A stretch of DNA of 5,582 nucleotides from NCBI GenBank assembly GCA_003133485.1, contig PKXR01000236.1, positions 25,994 through 31,575 of the forward strand. Reading direction: 5' to 3'. Shown here piece by piece: positions 1 to 5,582 of the stretch; the stretch's first letter is position 1; every line of letters starts with the position of its first letter. Both the position numbers and the translations under genes were made by a program. The stretch is from Candidatus Dormiibacterota bacterium. GTDB lineage: Bacteria > Chloroflexota > Dormibacteria > UBA8260 > Bog-877. The notes beneath the pieces were generated by a model. That model did no database searches. It worked only from the letters and a program-made list of their open reading frames with translations, and was not told the DNA's origin.

Positions 1-134
1 ACCGACTCACATGACCGGCGCTGTTTCGTTCCGTGCTCTCAACTCCTCGCTTCGGGGTGGTCGCGTGCATTGTGACGAGATCAGAAGTGACACCGCTCCC
101 TGGGCTTCGGAGTCGCGATGATGACGGAGACCCG
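1..134 (+). other. Upstream flank of the protease gene; possible end of an upstream gene
   Basis: No gene is clearly recognisable here. One forward frame stays open from the left edge and ends in tandem TGA codons at 119-124, 10 nt before the protease start. It could therefore be the C-terminal tail of an upstream operon gene. Its translation (beginning PTHMTGAVSFRALN) matches no family I know, and its third-position GC is only moderate, so chance is just as likely. In mycobacteria the gene preceding marP encodes a NUDIX hydrolase, but nothing here shows a NUDIX motif. Confidence 0.2.
126..129 (+). promoter_or_regulatory. Ribosome binding site (GGAG) of the MarP-like protease
   Basis: GGAG lies 5 nt upstream of ATG 135. 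This decides the start. The same frame is open further upstream to a GTG at 33, but the extra 34 residues are charged, carry no domain, and would push the first membrane helix away from the N-terminus where the family has it. Confidence 0.6.
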
Positions 135-1316
135 ATGGACCTGATCGACGTCCTCATAATCGTCGCCCTTCTGTATGCCGCTATCCGCGGCTACCGAGGA
201 GGCTTCACCTACTCCCTGTTCTCGCTCTTGGGACTCTTAGTGGGCCTCGGGCTAGGCGCCTGGTTGGCGACCTCCGTGCCCTCCCTCCTCCATGACTTCA
301 CCGTGGAGGTCCGCTCGGGGCTCGCCATTGGGATCCTGCTGGCAATGGCGCTGCTCGGCGACGGCGTCGGCACCTGGGTCGGGCTCCGCATACGGCTGAC
401 GACTATCCGCCGCCATCTGGGACTGATCGACTCCTTCCTGGGTGTCGCCTGGGGCCTGGTGGTGGTCCTGGTGGCCAGCTGGTATCTGGGACTCACCTTT
501 GCGTCAGGCCCCTGGCCACCTCTGTCCAACCAGATCCAGAAGTCGGCGGTCCTGCACGCGTTGGCCAAGCAGTTCCCCCAGGATCCGGCTTGGCTGGGCG
601 GGCTGCAGCACATCTTCAGCGCGGTGCCCTTTCCCGAGGTATTCGCCAATCTGATCCCCCCGCTTCCGGCGCCGGTGTCCGTGCCCGCCAGCCTGGCCCA
701 GGACACCGCGGTTAGTGCGGCCGCGTCCGAGACGGTGAAAGTGGTGAGCTCGGGCTGCGGGGGACTGATCGAAGGCAGCGGATTTCCAGTCGCCCCAGGA
801 GTGATCCTCACCAATGCCCATGTGGTCGCCGGCAGTCACGACTCACGAATCGAGATCCCCGGCCAGGCGGGCTCGATGGCAGCAGAAGTGGTCTTCTTCG
901 ACCCCGAACGCGACCTCGCCCTCCTCCGGGTGCCCGGGCTGAACCTACCCCCGCTCACCATTGACACCTCGGGGGGAGCGCGGGCCACCGAGGGAGCCGT
1001 CATCGGCTACCCCGAGGGAGGCACCGAGCAGGTGGTGCCCGGGGCGATCAGGGGGCAACTCGACGCGGTGGGGCGCGACATCTACGCGCGATCGATCGTG
1101 AGCCGGGAGATCTTCGTGCTCCAGGCGACCGTCATCCCCGGCAACTCGGGCGGTCCGTTTGTGGACCTCCAAGGTCAGGTTCTGGGAGTGGTTTTCGCCA
1201 AGTCGCTGGTAGTCGACGGAGAGGGCTACGCTCTGACCGCCGGTGAGGTTCTCCCCGATATCACCACGGGCGAGTCCAACACCGCAACCGTGTCGACCCA
1301 GAGCTGCGTCAACTGA
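135..1316 (+). CDS. marP: MarP-like membrane-anchored periplasmic serine protease (CvpA-type membrane domain + trypsin-like domain)
   Basis: A 393-residue protein, close to the 397 residues of M. tuberculosis MarP (Rv3671c). The N-terminal part holds four hydrophobic segments at about residues 3-18, 24-45, 59-84 and 99-123, as in the CvpA/colicin V production family. A periplasmic linker follows, then a chymotrypsin-fold protease from about 195 to the end. The triad is visible: His229 in TNAHVV, Asp260 in ERDLALLRV and Ser338 in PGNSGGP. Spacings of 31 and 78 residues are very near those of MarP. Cys208 at the start of the protease domain and Cys391, third from the C-terminus, match the two cysteines that form a disulfide in MarP. 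In M. tuberculosis this protease maintains internal pH and supports survival in acid and oxidative stress, acting on the peptidoglycan hydrolase RipA. The same role here is inferred. The gene converges on fabI, so it is probably transcribed with something upstream of the window. Confidence 0.9.
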   Translation: MDLIDVLIIVALLYAAIRGYRGGFTYSLFSLLGLLVGLGLGAWLATSVPSLLHDFTVEVRSGLAIGILLAMALLGDGVGTWVGLRIRLTTIRRHLGLIDSFLGVAWGLVVVLVASWYLGLTFASGPWPPLSNQIQKSAVLHALAKQFPQDPAWLGGLQHIFSAVPFPEVFANLIPPLPAPVSVPASLAQDTAVSAAASETVKVVSSGCGGLIEGSGFPVAPGVILTNAHVVAGSHDSRIEIPGQAGSMAAEVVFFDPERDLALLRVPGLNLPPLTIDTSGGARATEGAVIGYPEGGTEQVVPGAIRGQLDAVGRDIYARSIVSREIFVLQATVIPGNSGGPFVDLQGQVLGVVFAKSLVVDGEGYALTAGEVLPDITTGESNTATVSTQSCVN

Positions 1317-1338
1317 TCCTCGTCCCTGCTAGATAGGT

Positions 1339-1430
1339 TGGCCGCCTTTGGCCATGGTTCTGTTGGGCAGGTCGCTCGCCGTTCCAGCCACGCTGGGTGG
1401 CGCATGGGGTTGGAGCCGGAGCACTGGCTC
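1339..1430. terminator. Convergent intergenic gap with small hairpins, possible weak bidirectional terminator
   Basis: The 123-nt gap between the two convergent genes (protease and fabI) holds three short inverted repeats. TGGCC/GGCCA is at 1339-1343/1350-1354 (6-nt loop). GCCAC/GTGGC is at 1387-1391/1397-1401, with CCAGC/GCTGG at 1384-1388/1392-1396 as an alternative pairing. GAGCC/GGCTC is at 1413-1417/1426-1430 (8-nt loop). Each stem is only 5 bp and none is followed by a T-tract, so this is not a canonical intrinsic terminator. Position between converging genes is the main support. Confidence 0.25.
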
Positions 1431-1439
1431 GCGGAAGCC

Positions 1440-2243
1440 CTACTCCTCCGGGAGACTACCGTTGGCCGCGCCCATGGCCGCCCCGACCGCGTGATAACCG
1501 CCGTCGACGTGAACTATCTCGCCGGTGGTGGCGGGAAAGTAGTCTGATAGCAGGGCAACCGTCGCCTTCCCGACCGGGTCCGAGTCCCTACCGTCCCAGC
1601 CCAGCGGGGCCTGCCGCGCGAAGACGTCAGGGAAGGACGGAAAGCCGGGGATGCCCTTCGCCGAGGTCGTGTAGATTGGTCCGGCCGACACCGCATTGAC
1701 CCGGATCCGGCGCCGGCCCAGGTACTGGGCCAGATACCGCACCACCGACTCCAGCGCCGCCTTGGAGACCCCCATCCAGTCGTATCCGGGCCACGCTTGG
1801 CTGGCGTCGAAGTCGAGGGTGACGACGCTGCCCCCCGTCGCCGGGATCAAGGGCTCGAGCGCGACCACCAGTTGCTTGAGCGAGTAGGCGCTGGTTCGCA
1901 GCGCGGTGGCAGCGGCCTCCCAGGGGGTGCTCAGGAAGGCGCCGCCGAGCGCTTCGGCGGGAGCGAAGGCCACCCCGTGGACGATGCCATCCAACTGCCA
2001 GTTGCGCTTTCCCAGCTCGGCCGCCAGCGCTGCGAAATCCTCGTCGCGGTTGACGTCCAGCTCCAGGATCGTCGGCTTGGCTGAGAGCCGCGCCGCAGTT
2101 CGCTCGGTGAGCCGCATCGCCCTCCCGAAGGATGTGAGCACCACCTCGGCGCCGTCCTGCTCGGCCTGGCGAGCAGCCGCGAACGGCAGCGAAGCTGGGG
2201 TCAGGACCCCGGTGACCAGGACCCGTTTGCCTTCTAGCAGCAT
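1440..2243 (-). CDS. fabI: Enoyl-[acyl-carrier-protein] reductase, NADH-type (FabI/InhA family)
   Basis: A 267-residue short-chain dehydrogenase-like enzyme, similar in length to InhA (269). It catalyses the last reduction of each fatty-acid elongation cycle, turning trans-2-enoyl-ACP into acyl-ACP in the cytoplasm. Visible motifs are the FabI-type dinucleotide loop TGVLTPASLPF (from about residue 11), the ELDV segment (Asp63), DFD with Phe145, the catalytic pair Tyr154 and Lys161 in YDWMGVSK, SAGPIYTT, and ATTGEIVHVDGG near the end. Each active-site residue sits four positions below its InhA counterpart (Phe149, Tyr158, Lys165), so the alignment is essentially gapless there. The loop normally HSIGFAP reads HGVAFAP (residues 89-95). 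The C-terminus runs about 18 residues past DGG with an Ala/Gly-rich tail. The frame is open upstream to 2405, but ATG 2243 is chosen because MLLEGKR is the family's N-terminus and the promoter fits. No fabG (mabA) lies upstream, unlike in mycobacteria. Confidence 0.93.
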   Translation of the reverse strand: MLLEGKRVLVTGVLTPASLPFAAARQAEQDGAEVVLTSFGRAMRLTERTAARLSAKPTILELDVNRDEDFAALAAELGKRNWQLDGIVHGVAFAPAEALGGAFLSTPWEAAATALRTSAYSLKQLVVALEPLIPATGGSVVTLDFDASQAWPGYDWMGVSKAALESVVRYLAQYLGRRRIRVNAVSAGPIYTTSAKGIPGFPSFPDVFARQAPLGWDGRDSDPVGKATVALLSDYFPATTGEIVHVDGGYHAVGAAMGAANGSLPEE

Positions 2244-2251
2244 GGTCGCCA

Positions 2252-2257
2252 AGGTTA
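2252..2257 (-). promoter_or_regulatory. Candidate -10 element of fabI (leaderless)
   Basis: Read on the minus strand, TAACCT matches the actinobacterial TANNNT -10 consensus. It is followed by 8 nt (TGGCGACC) and then the fabI ATG, so transcription would begin at or within about 2 nt of the start codon. No Shine-Dalgarno-like sequence precedes this ATG, which agrees with a leaderless mRNA. No convincing -35 hexamer is visible about 17 bp further upstream. Confidence 0.5.
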
Positions 2258-2324
2258 GCGCCCCAACCCGCTGACCGGGGGCCGAGTTGCGAGTTGGGCT
2301 CCGGCTCCTCTCAGCTTGGCCCGC

Positions 2325-2330
2325 TACAAT
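2325..2330 (+). promoter_or_regulatory. Candidate -10 element of the LCP-propeller operon (leaderless)
   Basis: TACAAT is one base from TATAAT and fits TANNNT. It is followed by 8 nt (CCGGCGGC) and the ATG at 2339, leaving no room for a normal leader. No usable ribosome binding site is present; the GGCGG at 2333-2337 is too close to the start. No clear -35 is seen. The element also argues against the upstream in-frame TTG at 2294 as the start. Confidence 0.55.
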
Positions 2331-2338
2331 CCGGCGGC

Positions 2339-3385
2339 ATGCCTGCCGGGACCAGGCCGCGGCGCCGCCGCGCCGGGCTTCAGTCACACCAGACGTCCTT
2401 CTCATGGGGCCGGCACCGGGTGCTAGTAGCCGGGCTGCTGGTCTTCGGGTTCGGTCTCTCCGGCGTGAGCGGGGTCGTAGCGTATTTTCTGCCTGCCATC
2501 TCGGCTGCCCTCAATATCACTGGAAACCAGACTCACGGGAAATCACCAAAGGGCAAGCACCCGCTCCCCACTTCCAGCACCTCACCTCTCTCCAGCTCCA
2601 GCCAGCCGTTCAACGTCCTGCTACTGGGCTCTGACAACGACACCAAGTTCCAGGCTGACGACGTCCTAACCCAGACCATGATTCTGGTCAGAATCAACCC
2701 TCAGACCAAGTCAGTGGTCATGTTCTCGATTCCGCGAGACCTCTGGGTGCCGATCGGGGACGGCGGTCCCGCCAAGATCGACGCCGCCTACGCGGACGGG
2801 GGCGCGGCCGAGGCCATCTCCACGGTGGAGAACAACTTCGGAGTCGCCATCAACTACTGGGTGTGGATTGGCCTGGGCGGCCTAGTCCAAGTGGTCAACG
2901 ACCTGCACGATGTCAACATCGTCGCCCAGATGCCGATCCTGGACGACGAGTATCCGAATGACCTCAACGGCGGCTATGCTTATGGTGCGGAGCGGATCGC
3001 GATCCTGCCCGGGCCGCAGCGGGTGGCCGGGGCCGCCGCTCTGGAGTACGCCCGATCCCGCCACGGCGATGTCATCTCCGACATCGCCCGCTCCCAGAAG
3101 CAGCAACAATTGCTGCTCGACATCAAGGCCTCCGCCAACGACATCGGGCTGGCAGACGTTCCCACCATCGCCAGCGCGTTGGGCGACTCGATGAAGACCG
3201 ACATGAGCATCACCCAGGTCGCCTCGCTGCTGCCTTTGGCCAAAGCGGTCAGTGACGGGAACGTGCAACAGGTAGTCATGGTCGGCTCCCCGTATTTCAG
3301 CGACGGGCAGATAGACGGCGAGGACGTCTTGGTGCCGGACTTCACAGCCATCAACGGCCTGGTCGCCCAGTACTTCCCTAGTTGA
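2339..3385 (+). CDS. LytR-CpsA-Psr (LCP) family cell-wall glycopolymer transferase
   Basis: A 348-residue type II membrane protein. An Arg-rich cytoplasmic tail (TRPRRRRAG) precedes one membrane helix at about residues 27-51, a Ser/Thr/Pro-rich linker at about 70-90, then the LCP domain from about 90 to 266. Hallmarks are FNVLLLGSD (Asp99), FSIPRDLWVP (Arg133), KIDAAYADGG, LNGG, and EYARSRHGDVISDIARSQKQQQ in the region that supplies the pyrophosphate-binding arginines (Arg239, Arg241, Arg251). LCP enzymes move polyprenyl-pyrophosphate-linked glycopolymers, such as arabinogalactan or teichoic acids, onto peptidoglycan outside the membrane. The polymer here cannot be told from sequence. Two departures are seen: the usual (R/L)TDT motif reads LTQT (Gln112), and the usual RxxRQ reads RSQKQ. 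There is no recognisable LytR C-terminal domain. It starts a two-gene operon with the propeller gene. ATG 2339 is chosen over TTG 2294 because of the -10 element lying between them. Confidence 0.88.
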   Translation: MPAGTRPRRRRAGLQSHQTSFSWGRHRVLVAGLLVFGFGLSGVSGVVAYFLPAISAALNITGNQTHGKSPKGKHPLPTSSTSPLSSSSQPFNVLLLGSDNDTKFQADDVLTQTMILVRINPQTKSVVMFSIPRDLWVPIGDGGPAKIDAAYADGGAAEAISTVENNFGVAINYWVWIGLGGLVQVVNDLHDVNIVAQMPILDDEYPNDLNGGYAYGAERIAILPGPQRVAGAAALEYARSRHGDVISDIARSQKQQQLLLDIKASANDIGLADVPTIASALGDSMKTDMSITQVASLLPLAKAVSDGNVQQVVMVGSPYFSDGQIDGEDVLVPDFTAINGLVAQYFPS

Positions 3386-3387
3386 TG
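3383..3387 (+). promoter_or_regulatory. TGATG stop-start overlap (translational coupling)
   Basis: The LCP gene's TGA (3383-3385) shares its last base with the ATG of the next gene (3385-3387). No purine-rich ribosome binding site is visible just upstream, so the second gene is probably translated by terminating ribosomes that restart. A TTG at 3382 in the same frame would be an alternative start one codon earlier. Confidence 0.65.
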
Positions 3388-4428
3388 AAGCGATTGCTTC
3401 CGGTATTAGCCGTGATCGCGCTGATGGCCGTCTTCGGATTCGGCGTCTACTCGGTGCTGGGCACCCTGAAGAGCAATAAGCATCACGTCACTGAGCCCAC
3501 CCTCACCCAGGCTCTCATCGACCTCCCCGGCACTGTGGATGTGGTCCAGAACGGGGACATCTACAGTCTCACCAACCTCAAATTCACTAAGCTCAAGGCG
3601 CCCGCCTACGACTGGGTACAGGTGGAGCCGGGTCCTGGTGGGGACATCCTCGCAGTGGCGTACGCCAGCATATACAGCAACGTCTACCTGCTCAACGCCC
3701 AGGGCGGGCTGGTGCGCCAACTGCTCTCGGAGAGCTCGTCGCAGTACTTCAATAACCACTGGGCCTACTACCCCAAGGTGAGCCCGAACGGCGTCACCCT
3801 CTTCTACGTGTCGGATTGGGTTGACCCAGACTCCGCTTACAACGTCGATTTCCAGGTCCAAGCGGTGCCCTTCGCGGACCCCGCAGCCCAGGCGGTGGTC
3901 TGGAGCGAACCGGGCTTGTATTACCAAGGCGGTGACGTGGAACCAATCCCGCTCGCCAACGGGGGCCTCATCTACGCCAAGTACGACATCAACGACAATC
4001 CCGGCTCTCCTGATCAGGGTGCCACCTACGCACAGTTGGTCTACGCCAGCTCTCCCCACGACACCCTCGACTACCTGACCACCCCAGGCCAGGACTGCGC
4101 CGAACCGGCGCTCTCTCCGAGCGGCACGGAGATCGCCATGGTCTGCACCAACAACTCTCTGCAGACGACCACCCTGGACGTGGCCAGCTGGAACGGGACC
4201 ACCCTCGGGACACCGGTGCAGATCAGTTCCGGCCCCGAGCCAGCCAGCCCGACCTGGTCACCGAACGGCAAGAGCATTCTCTACCTCAACACCCTGCTCA
4301 GTGACAAGTCGTCACCGTTTCAGCTCTGGTGGGTGCCTAAGGCAAACTCCCTGAAGCCCGGCCTTCCCCAGCAAGTGACCGAGAACCTCAACTTCACCGC
4401 CACCTCCCCGCCGATCTGGACCGCCTGA
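3385..4428 (+). CDS. Membrane-anchored TolB/PD40-like beta-propeller protein of unknown function
   Basis: A 347-residue protein. The N-terminus (KRLLPVLAVIALMAVFGF) is a positively charged start plus a hydrophobic segment to about residue 26. With no lipobox cysteine it looks like an uncleaved anchor or signal peptide, placing the rest outside the membrane. The remainder is rich in Gly, Pro, Tyr, Trp and Asp and carries PD40/WD40-like blade repeats: SPNG at 133-136 before VTLFYVSD, SPSG at 244-247 before TEIAMVC, and SPNG at 292-295 before KSILYLN. Weaker copies occur near residues 83-93 (PGGDILAVAY) and 192-200. This suggests about six blades, as in TolB. Only two cysteines are seen, Cys238 and Cys254, both in one blade and possibly disulfide-bonded. 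No catalytic motif is seen. TGATG overlap with the LCP gene implies joint production, so a role in cell-wall assembly, perhaps as a binding partner, is inferred. It also resembles the propeller part of LpqB loosely, but is not a lipoprotein. Confidence 0.75.
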   Translation: MKRLLPVLAVIALMAVFGFGVYSVLGTLKSNKHHVTEPTLTQALIDLPGTVDVVQNGDIYSLTNLKFTKLKAPAYDWVQVEPGPGGDILAVAYASIYSNVYLLNAQGGLVRQLLSESSSQYFNNHWAYYPKVSPNGVTLFYVSDWVDPDSAYNVDFQVQAVPFADPAAQAVVWSEPGLYYQGGDVEPIPLANGGLIYAKYDINDNPGSPDQGATYAQLVYASSPHDTLDYLTTPGQDCAEPALSPSGTEIAMVCTNNSLQTTTLDVASWNGTTLGTPVQISSGPEPASPTWSPNGKSILYLNTLLSDKSSPFQLWWVPKANSLKPGLPQQVTENLNFTATSPPIWTA

Positions 4429-4446
4429 CCAGGGCACGTCCCGGCA

Positions 4447-5582
4447 CTACTTACCTGCCCCGGGCCGGGGCGATCTCCAGGGGGCGCGCAGCTCGTGAAC
4501 CATGAGGGCCGCCAGAGCAGTCCAACCGGTCTGGTGGGAGGCCCCATGCCCAGCGCCGGTCTCACCGTCGAAGTACTCATGGAAGAGTAAGTTGTCCCGC
4601 CACTTGGGGTCCACTTGGAAGCGCTCTAGCTGCCCGTAGACTGGGCGGCGGCCGTCCGGGCGCCGACGGAAGATGCCTACGGTCCGCTCCGCCAGCTGGT
4701 CGGCGATGTGCCCGAGGGTGGCGGGCCGGCCATCGGGAGCGGGGAAAGGATGGGTGAATGAGGGCCCGAGCCCCGTCCCCAAAAGGCGGAGCGCTTGGAC
4801 CAGCAGATAGGTGGTCGGAAACCAGACGGGTCCGCGCCAGTTTGAGTTGCCGCCGTAAATCCGCTCGTCGGAAACTCCCGGCTCATAGCGAACGGGCGGC
4901 ATGCCCGGCACCAGCACGCTCTGGAAGGGTTGGGCGAGGTGAGCTTTGGAGAGCGATCGGGGACCGTGCTCGGACAGGAATTCGGAAGTGTCCAGCAACC
5001 GGTCCAACAGGCGGTGGAGACGGTCAGCGCCTACCAGGCTGAGACAGGCGTAGGGATCGTCACCCCGCGCCGCCCGATAATGAATGACTCCCTGCGCCGC
5101 GGCCTCGTCGAGCGTCTGCGAAAGGCGCGGCAGGCGGGCCAGCGTATGGCGGTGAACCACCTCGCTGGCGGCCAGCGGCATGAGCCCCACCAGGCTACGA
5201 ACCCGGAGTTGCTCGGTGCGCCCGTCCGCCAGCTGCAACTCGTCGTAGTAGAAGCCATCTTGGTCGTCCCAGAGACCCGCCTGACCGTCCTGTCCGTTGA
5301 GGGCGCTGGCGATGCGCACGTAGTGGGTGAAGAAGCGAATCGCCATGTTTTCGTACTGAGGTTCATCGATGGCCAGCTCCGCCGCCATGCGGAACATTTT
5401 CACCACCATCATGCCCATCCAGGCAGTGGCGTCCGCCTCGGCGATCCCGGCGCCGGGCGGGAGGTGGCTGCGGTCCACCGCAGAGATGTTGTCGAGTCCC
5501 AAAAAACCCCCGGAAAAGATGTTGTTTCCCAAGGGATCGTGCCGGTTCACCCACCAGCCGTAGTTGAACAGCAGCGAGAGAA
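4447..5582 (-). CDS. GH63/MGH1-like glycoside hydrolase (glucosidase), C-terminal part, cut by window edge
   Basis: The frame is open to the right edge (first visible residues LSLLFNYGWWVNRHDPLG), so the true start lies beyond 5582; the GTG at 5550 is internal. About 378 residues are visible, and full-length bacterial relatives are typically more than twice that. Residues below are counted from that GTG codon as 1. The (alpha/alpha)-barrel catalytic half is recognisable: SGGFLGLDNISAVDRS at 13-28, EADATAWMGM at 38-47 with Asp40 as the likely general acid, GLWDDQDGFYYD at 92-103, VRSLVGLMPL at 117-126, YGGNSNWRGPVWFPTTYLL at 232-250, and FHEYFDGETGAGHGASHQTGWTAL around 323-346, where Glu325 is the likely general base. 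The family hydrolyses alpha-glucosidic or related bonds in oligosaccharides or glycosides; the substrate here is unknown. It converges on the propeller gene with an 18-nt gap, so it belongs to a separate transcription unit. Confidence 0.87.
   Translation of the reverse strand, partial: LSLLFNYGWWVNRHDPLGNNIFSGGFLGLDNISAVDRSHLPPGAGIAEADATAWMGMMVVKMFRMAAELAIDEPQYENMAIRFFTHYVRIASALNGQDGQAGLWDDQDGFYYDELQLADGRTEQLRVRSLVGLMPLAASEVVHRHTLARLPRLSQTLDEAAAQGVIHYRAARGDDPYACLSLVGADRLHRLLDRLLDTSEFLSEHGPRSLSKAHLAQPFQSVLVPGMPPVRYEPGVSDERIYGGNSNWRGPVWFPTTYLLVQALRLLGTGLGPSFTHPFPAPDGRPATLGHIADQLAERTVGIFRRRPDGRRPVYGQLERFQVDPKWRDNLLFHEYFDGETGAGHGASHQTGWTALAALMVHELRAPWRSPRPGAGK
4457..4471. terminator. GC-rich perfect hairpin at the convergent gene ends, possible transcription stop
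   Basis: GCCCCG (4457-4462), a GGC loop and CGGGGC (4466-4471) form a 6-bp all-GC stem 28 nt after the propeller gene's stop codon and inside the last codons of the opposing hydrolase gene. It could halt transcription from the propeller gene, but no T-tract follows on either strand. In GC-rich coding DNA such a stem can arise by chance. Confidence 0.3.

Noticed and set aside
33..134. Upstream GTG start that would add 34 residues to the protease
   Set aside because: The added residues have no domain or signal character, while ATG 135 has a GGAG site at proper spacing and puts the first membrane helix at the N-terminus as in MarP.
209..814. 201-codon open frame on the minus strand opposite the protease gene
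   Set aside because: It lies fully antisense to a protein with a complete, recognisable domain structure. Its translation is low-complexity (Pro/Ser/Arg/Thr-rich) with no family resemblance, typical of spurious open frames in GC-rich DNA.
1317..1439. Possible small RNA or tRNA in the convergent gap
   Set aside because: No cloverleaf, T-loop GTTCGA-type box or strong promoter is present; only short 5-bp stems are seen.
2244..2405. 54-residue N-terminal extension of FabI
   Set aside because: The extension is Arg/Ala/Ser-rich, overlaps the divergent LCP gene and its promoter, and the FabI family begins at MLLEGKR.
2287..2634. 115-codon plus-strand open frame overlapping the LCP start
   Set aside because: It is out of frame with the LCP domain, has no motif or start signals, and covers the linker region where frame shadows are expected.
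3406..4059. 217-codon open frame on the minus strand opposite the propeller gene
   Set aside because: Its translation is Val/Asp/His-rich with no motif, and the plus strand here has signal anchor, blade repeats and a coupled start. It is an antisense shadow.
4758..5042. Plus-strand open frame opposite the hydrolase
   Set aside because: It is antisense to the well-conserved GH63 motifs (NWRGPVWFP and neighbours), and its translation is Arg/Ala/Gly-rich without recognisable features.

Overview
The window is GC-rich, densely coded DNA from an actinobacterium. Three things point there: a MarP-type periplasmic serine protease, an InhA-like FabI that starts MLLEGKRVLVTG, and AT-poor promoters that seem to produce leaderless mRNAs. 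My best guess is a lineage outside the mycobacteria, possibly an Acidimicrobiia-type organism; that placement comes from remembered protein resemblance only. There are five protein-coding genes, one of them cut by the right edge. I see no rRNA, tRNA, insertion sequence, CRISPR array or prophage signal.

Layout. 135-1316 (+) encodes a MarP-like protease: four membrane helices of the CvpA type followed by a trypsin-like domain with a complete catalytic triad. 1317-1439 is a short convergent gap with small hairpins. 1440-2243 (-) encodes an NADH-type enoyl-ACP reductase (FabI/InhA). 2244-2338 is a 95-bp divergent promoter region. Both start codons there lie exactly 8 nt after a TANNNT -10 hexamer, and neither has a clear ribosome binding site. 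2339-3385 (+) encodes a LytR-CpsA-Psr (LCP) cell-wall glycopolymer transferase. It is joined by a TGATG overlap to 3385-4428 (+), a membrane-anchored TolB/PD40-like beta-propeller. 4447-5582 (-) is the C-terminal part of a large GH63/MGH1-like glycoside hydrolase that converges on the propeller gene.

How the genes relate. Three of the five products bear on the cell envelope: MarP (acid and envelope stress proteolysis in M. tuberculosis), the LCP enzyme (attachment of glycopolymers to peptidoglycan) and the exported propeller translated with it. FabI supplies acyl chains for membrane lipids. The hydrolase is probably an independent sugar-metabolism gene. This is mostly ordinary housekeeping DNA, and I did not find a convincing new system. 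The points most worth checking are the mirrored leaderless promoters, unusual residues in the FabI inhibitor/NADH loop, a replaced metal-ligand position in the LCP enzyme, and the LCP-propeller pairing.
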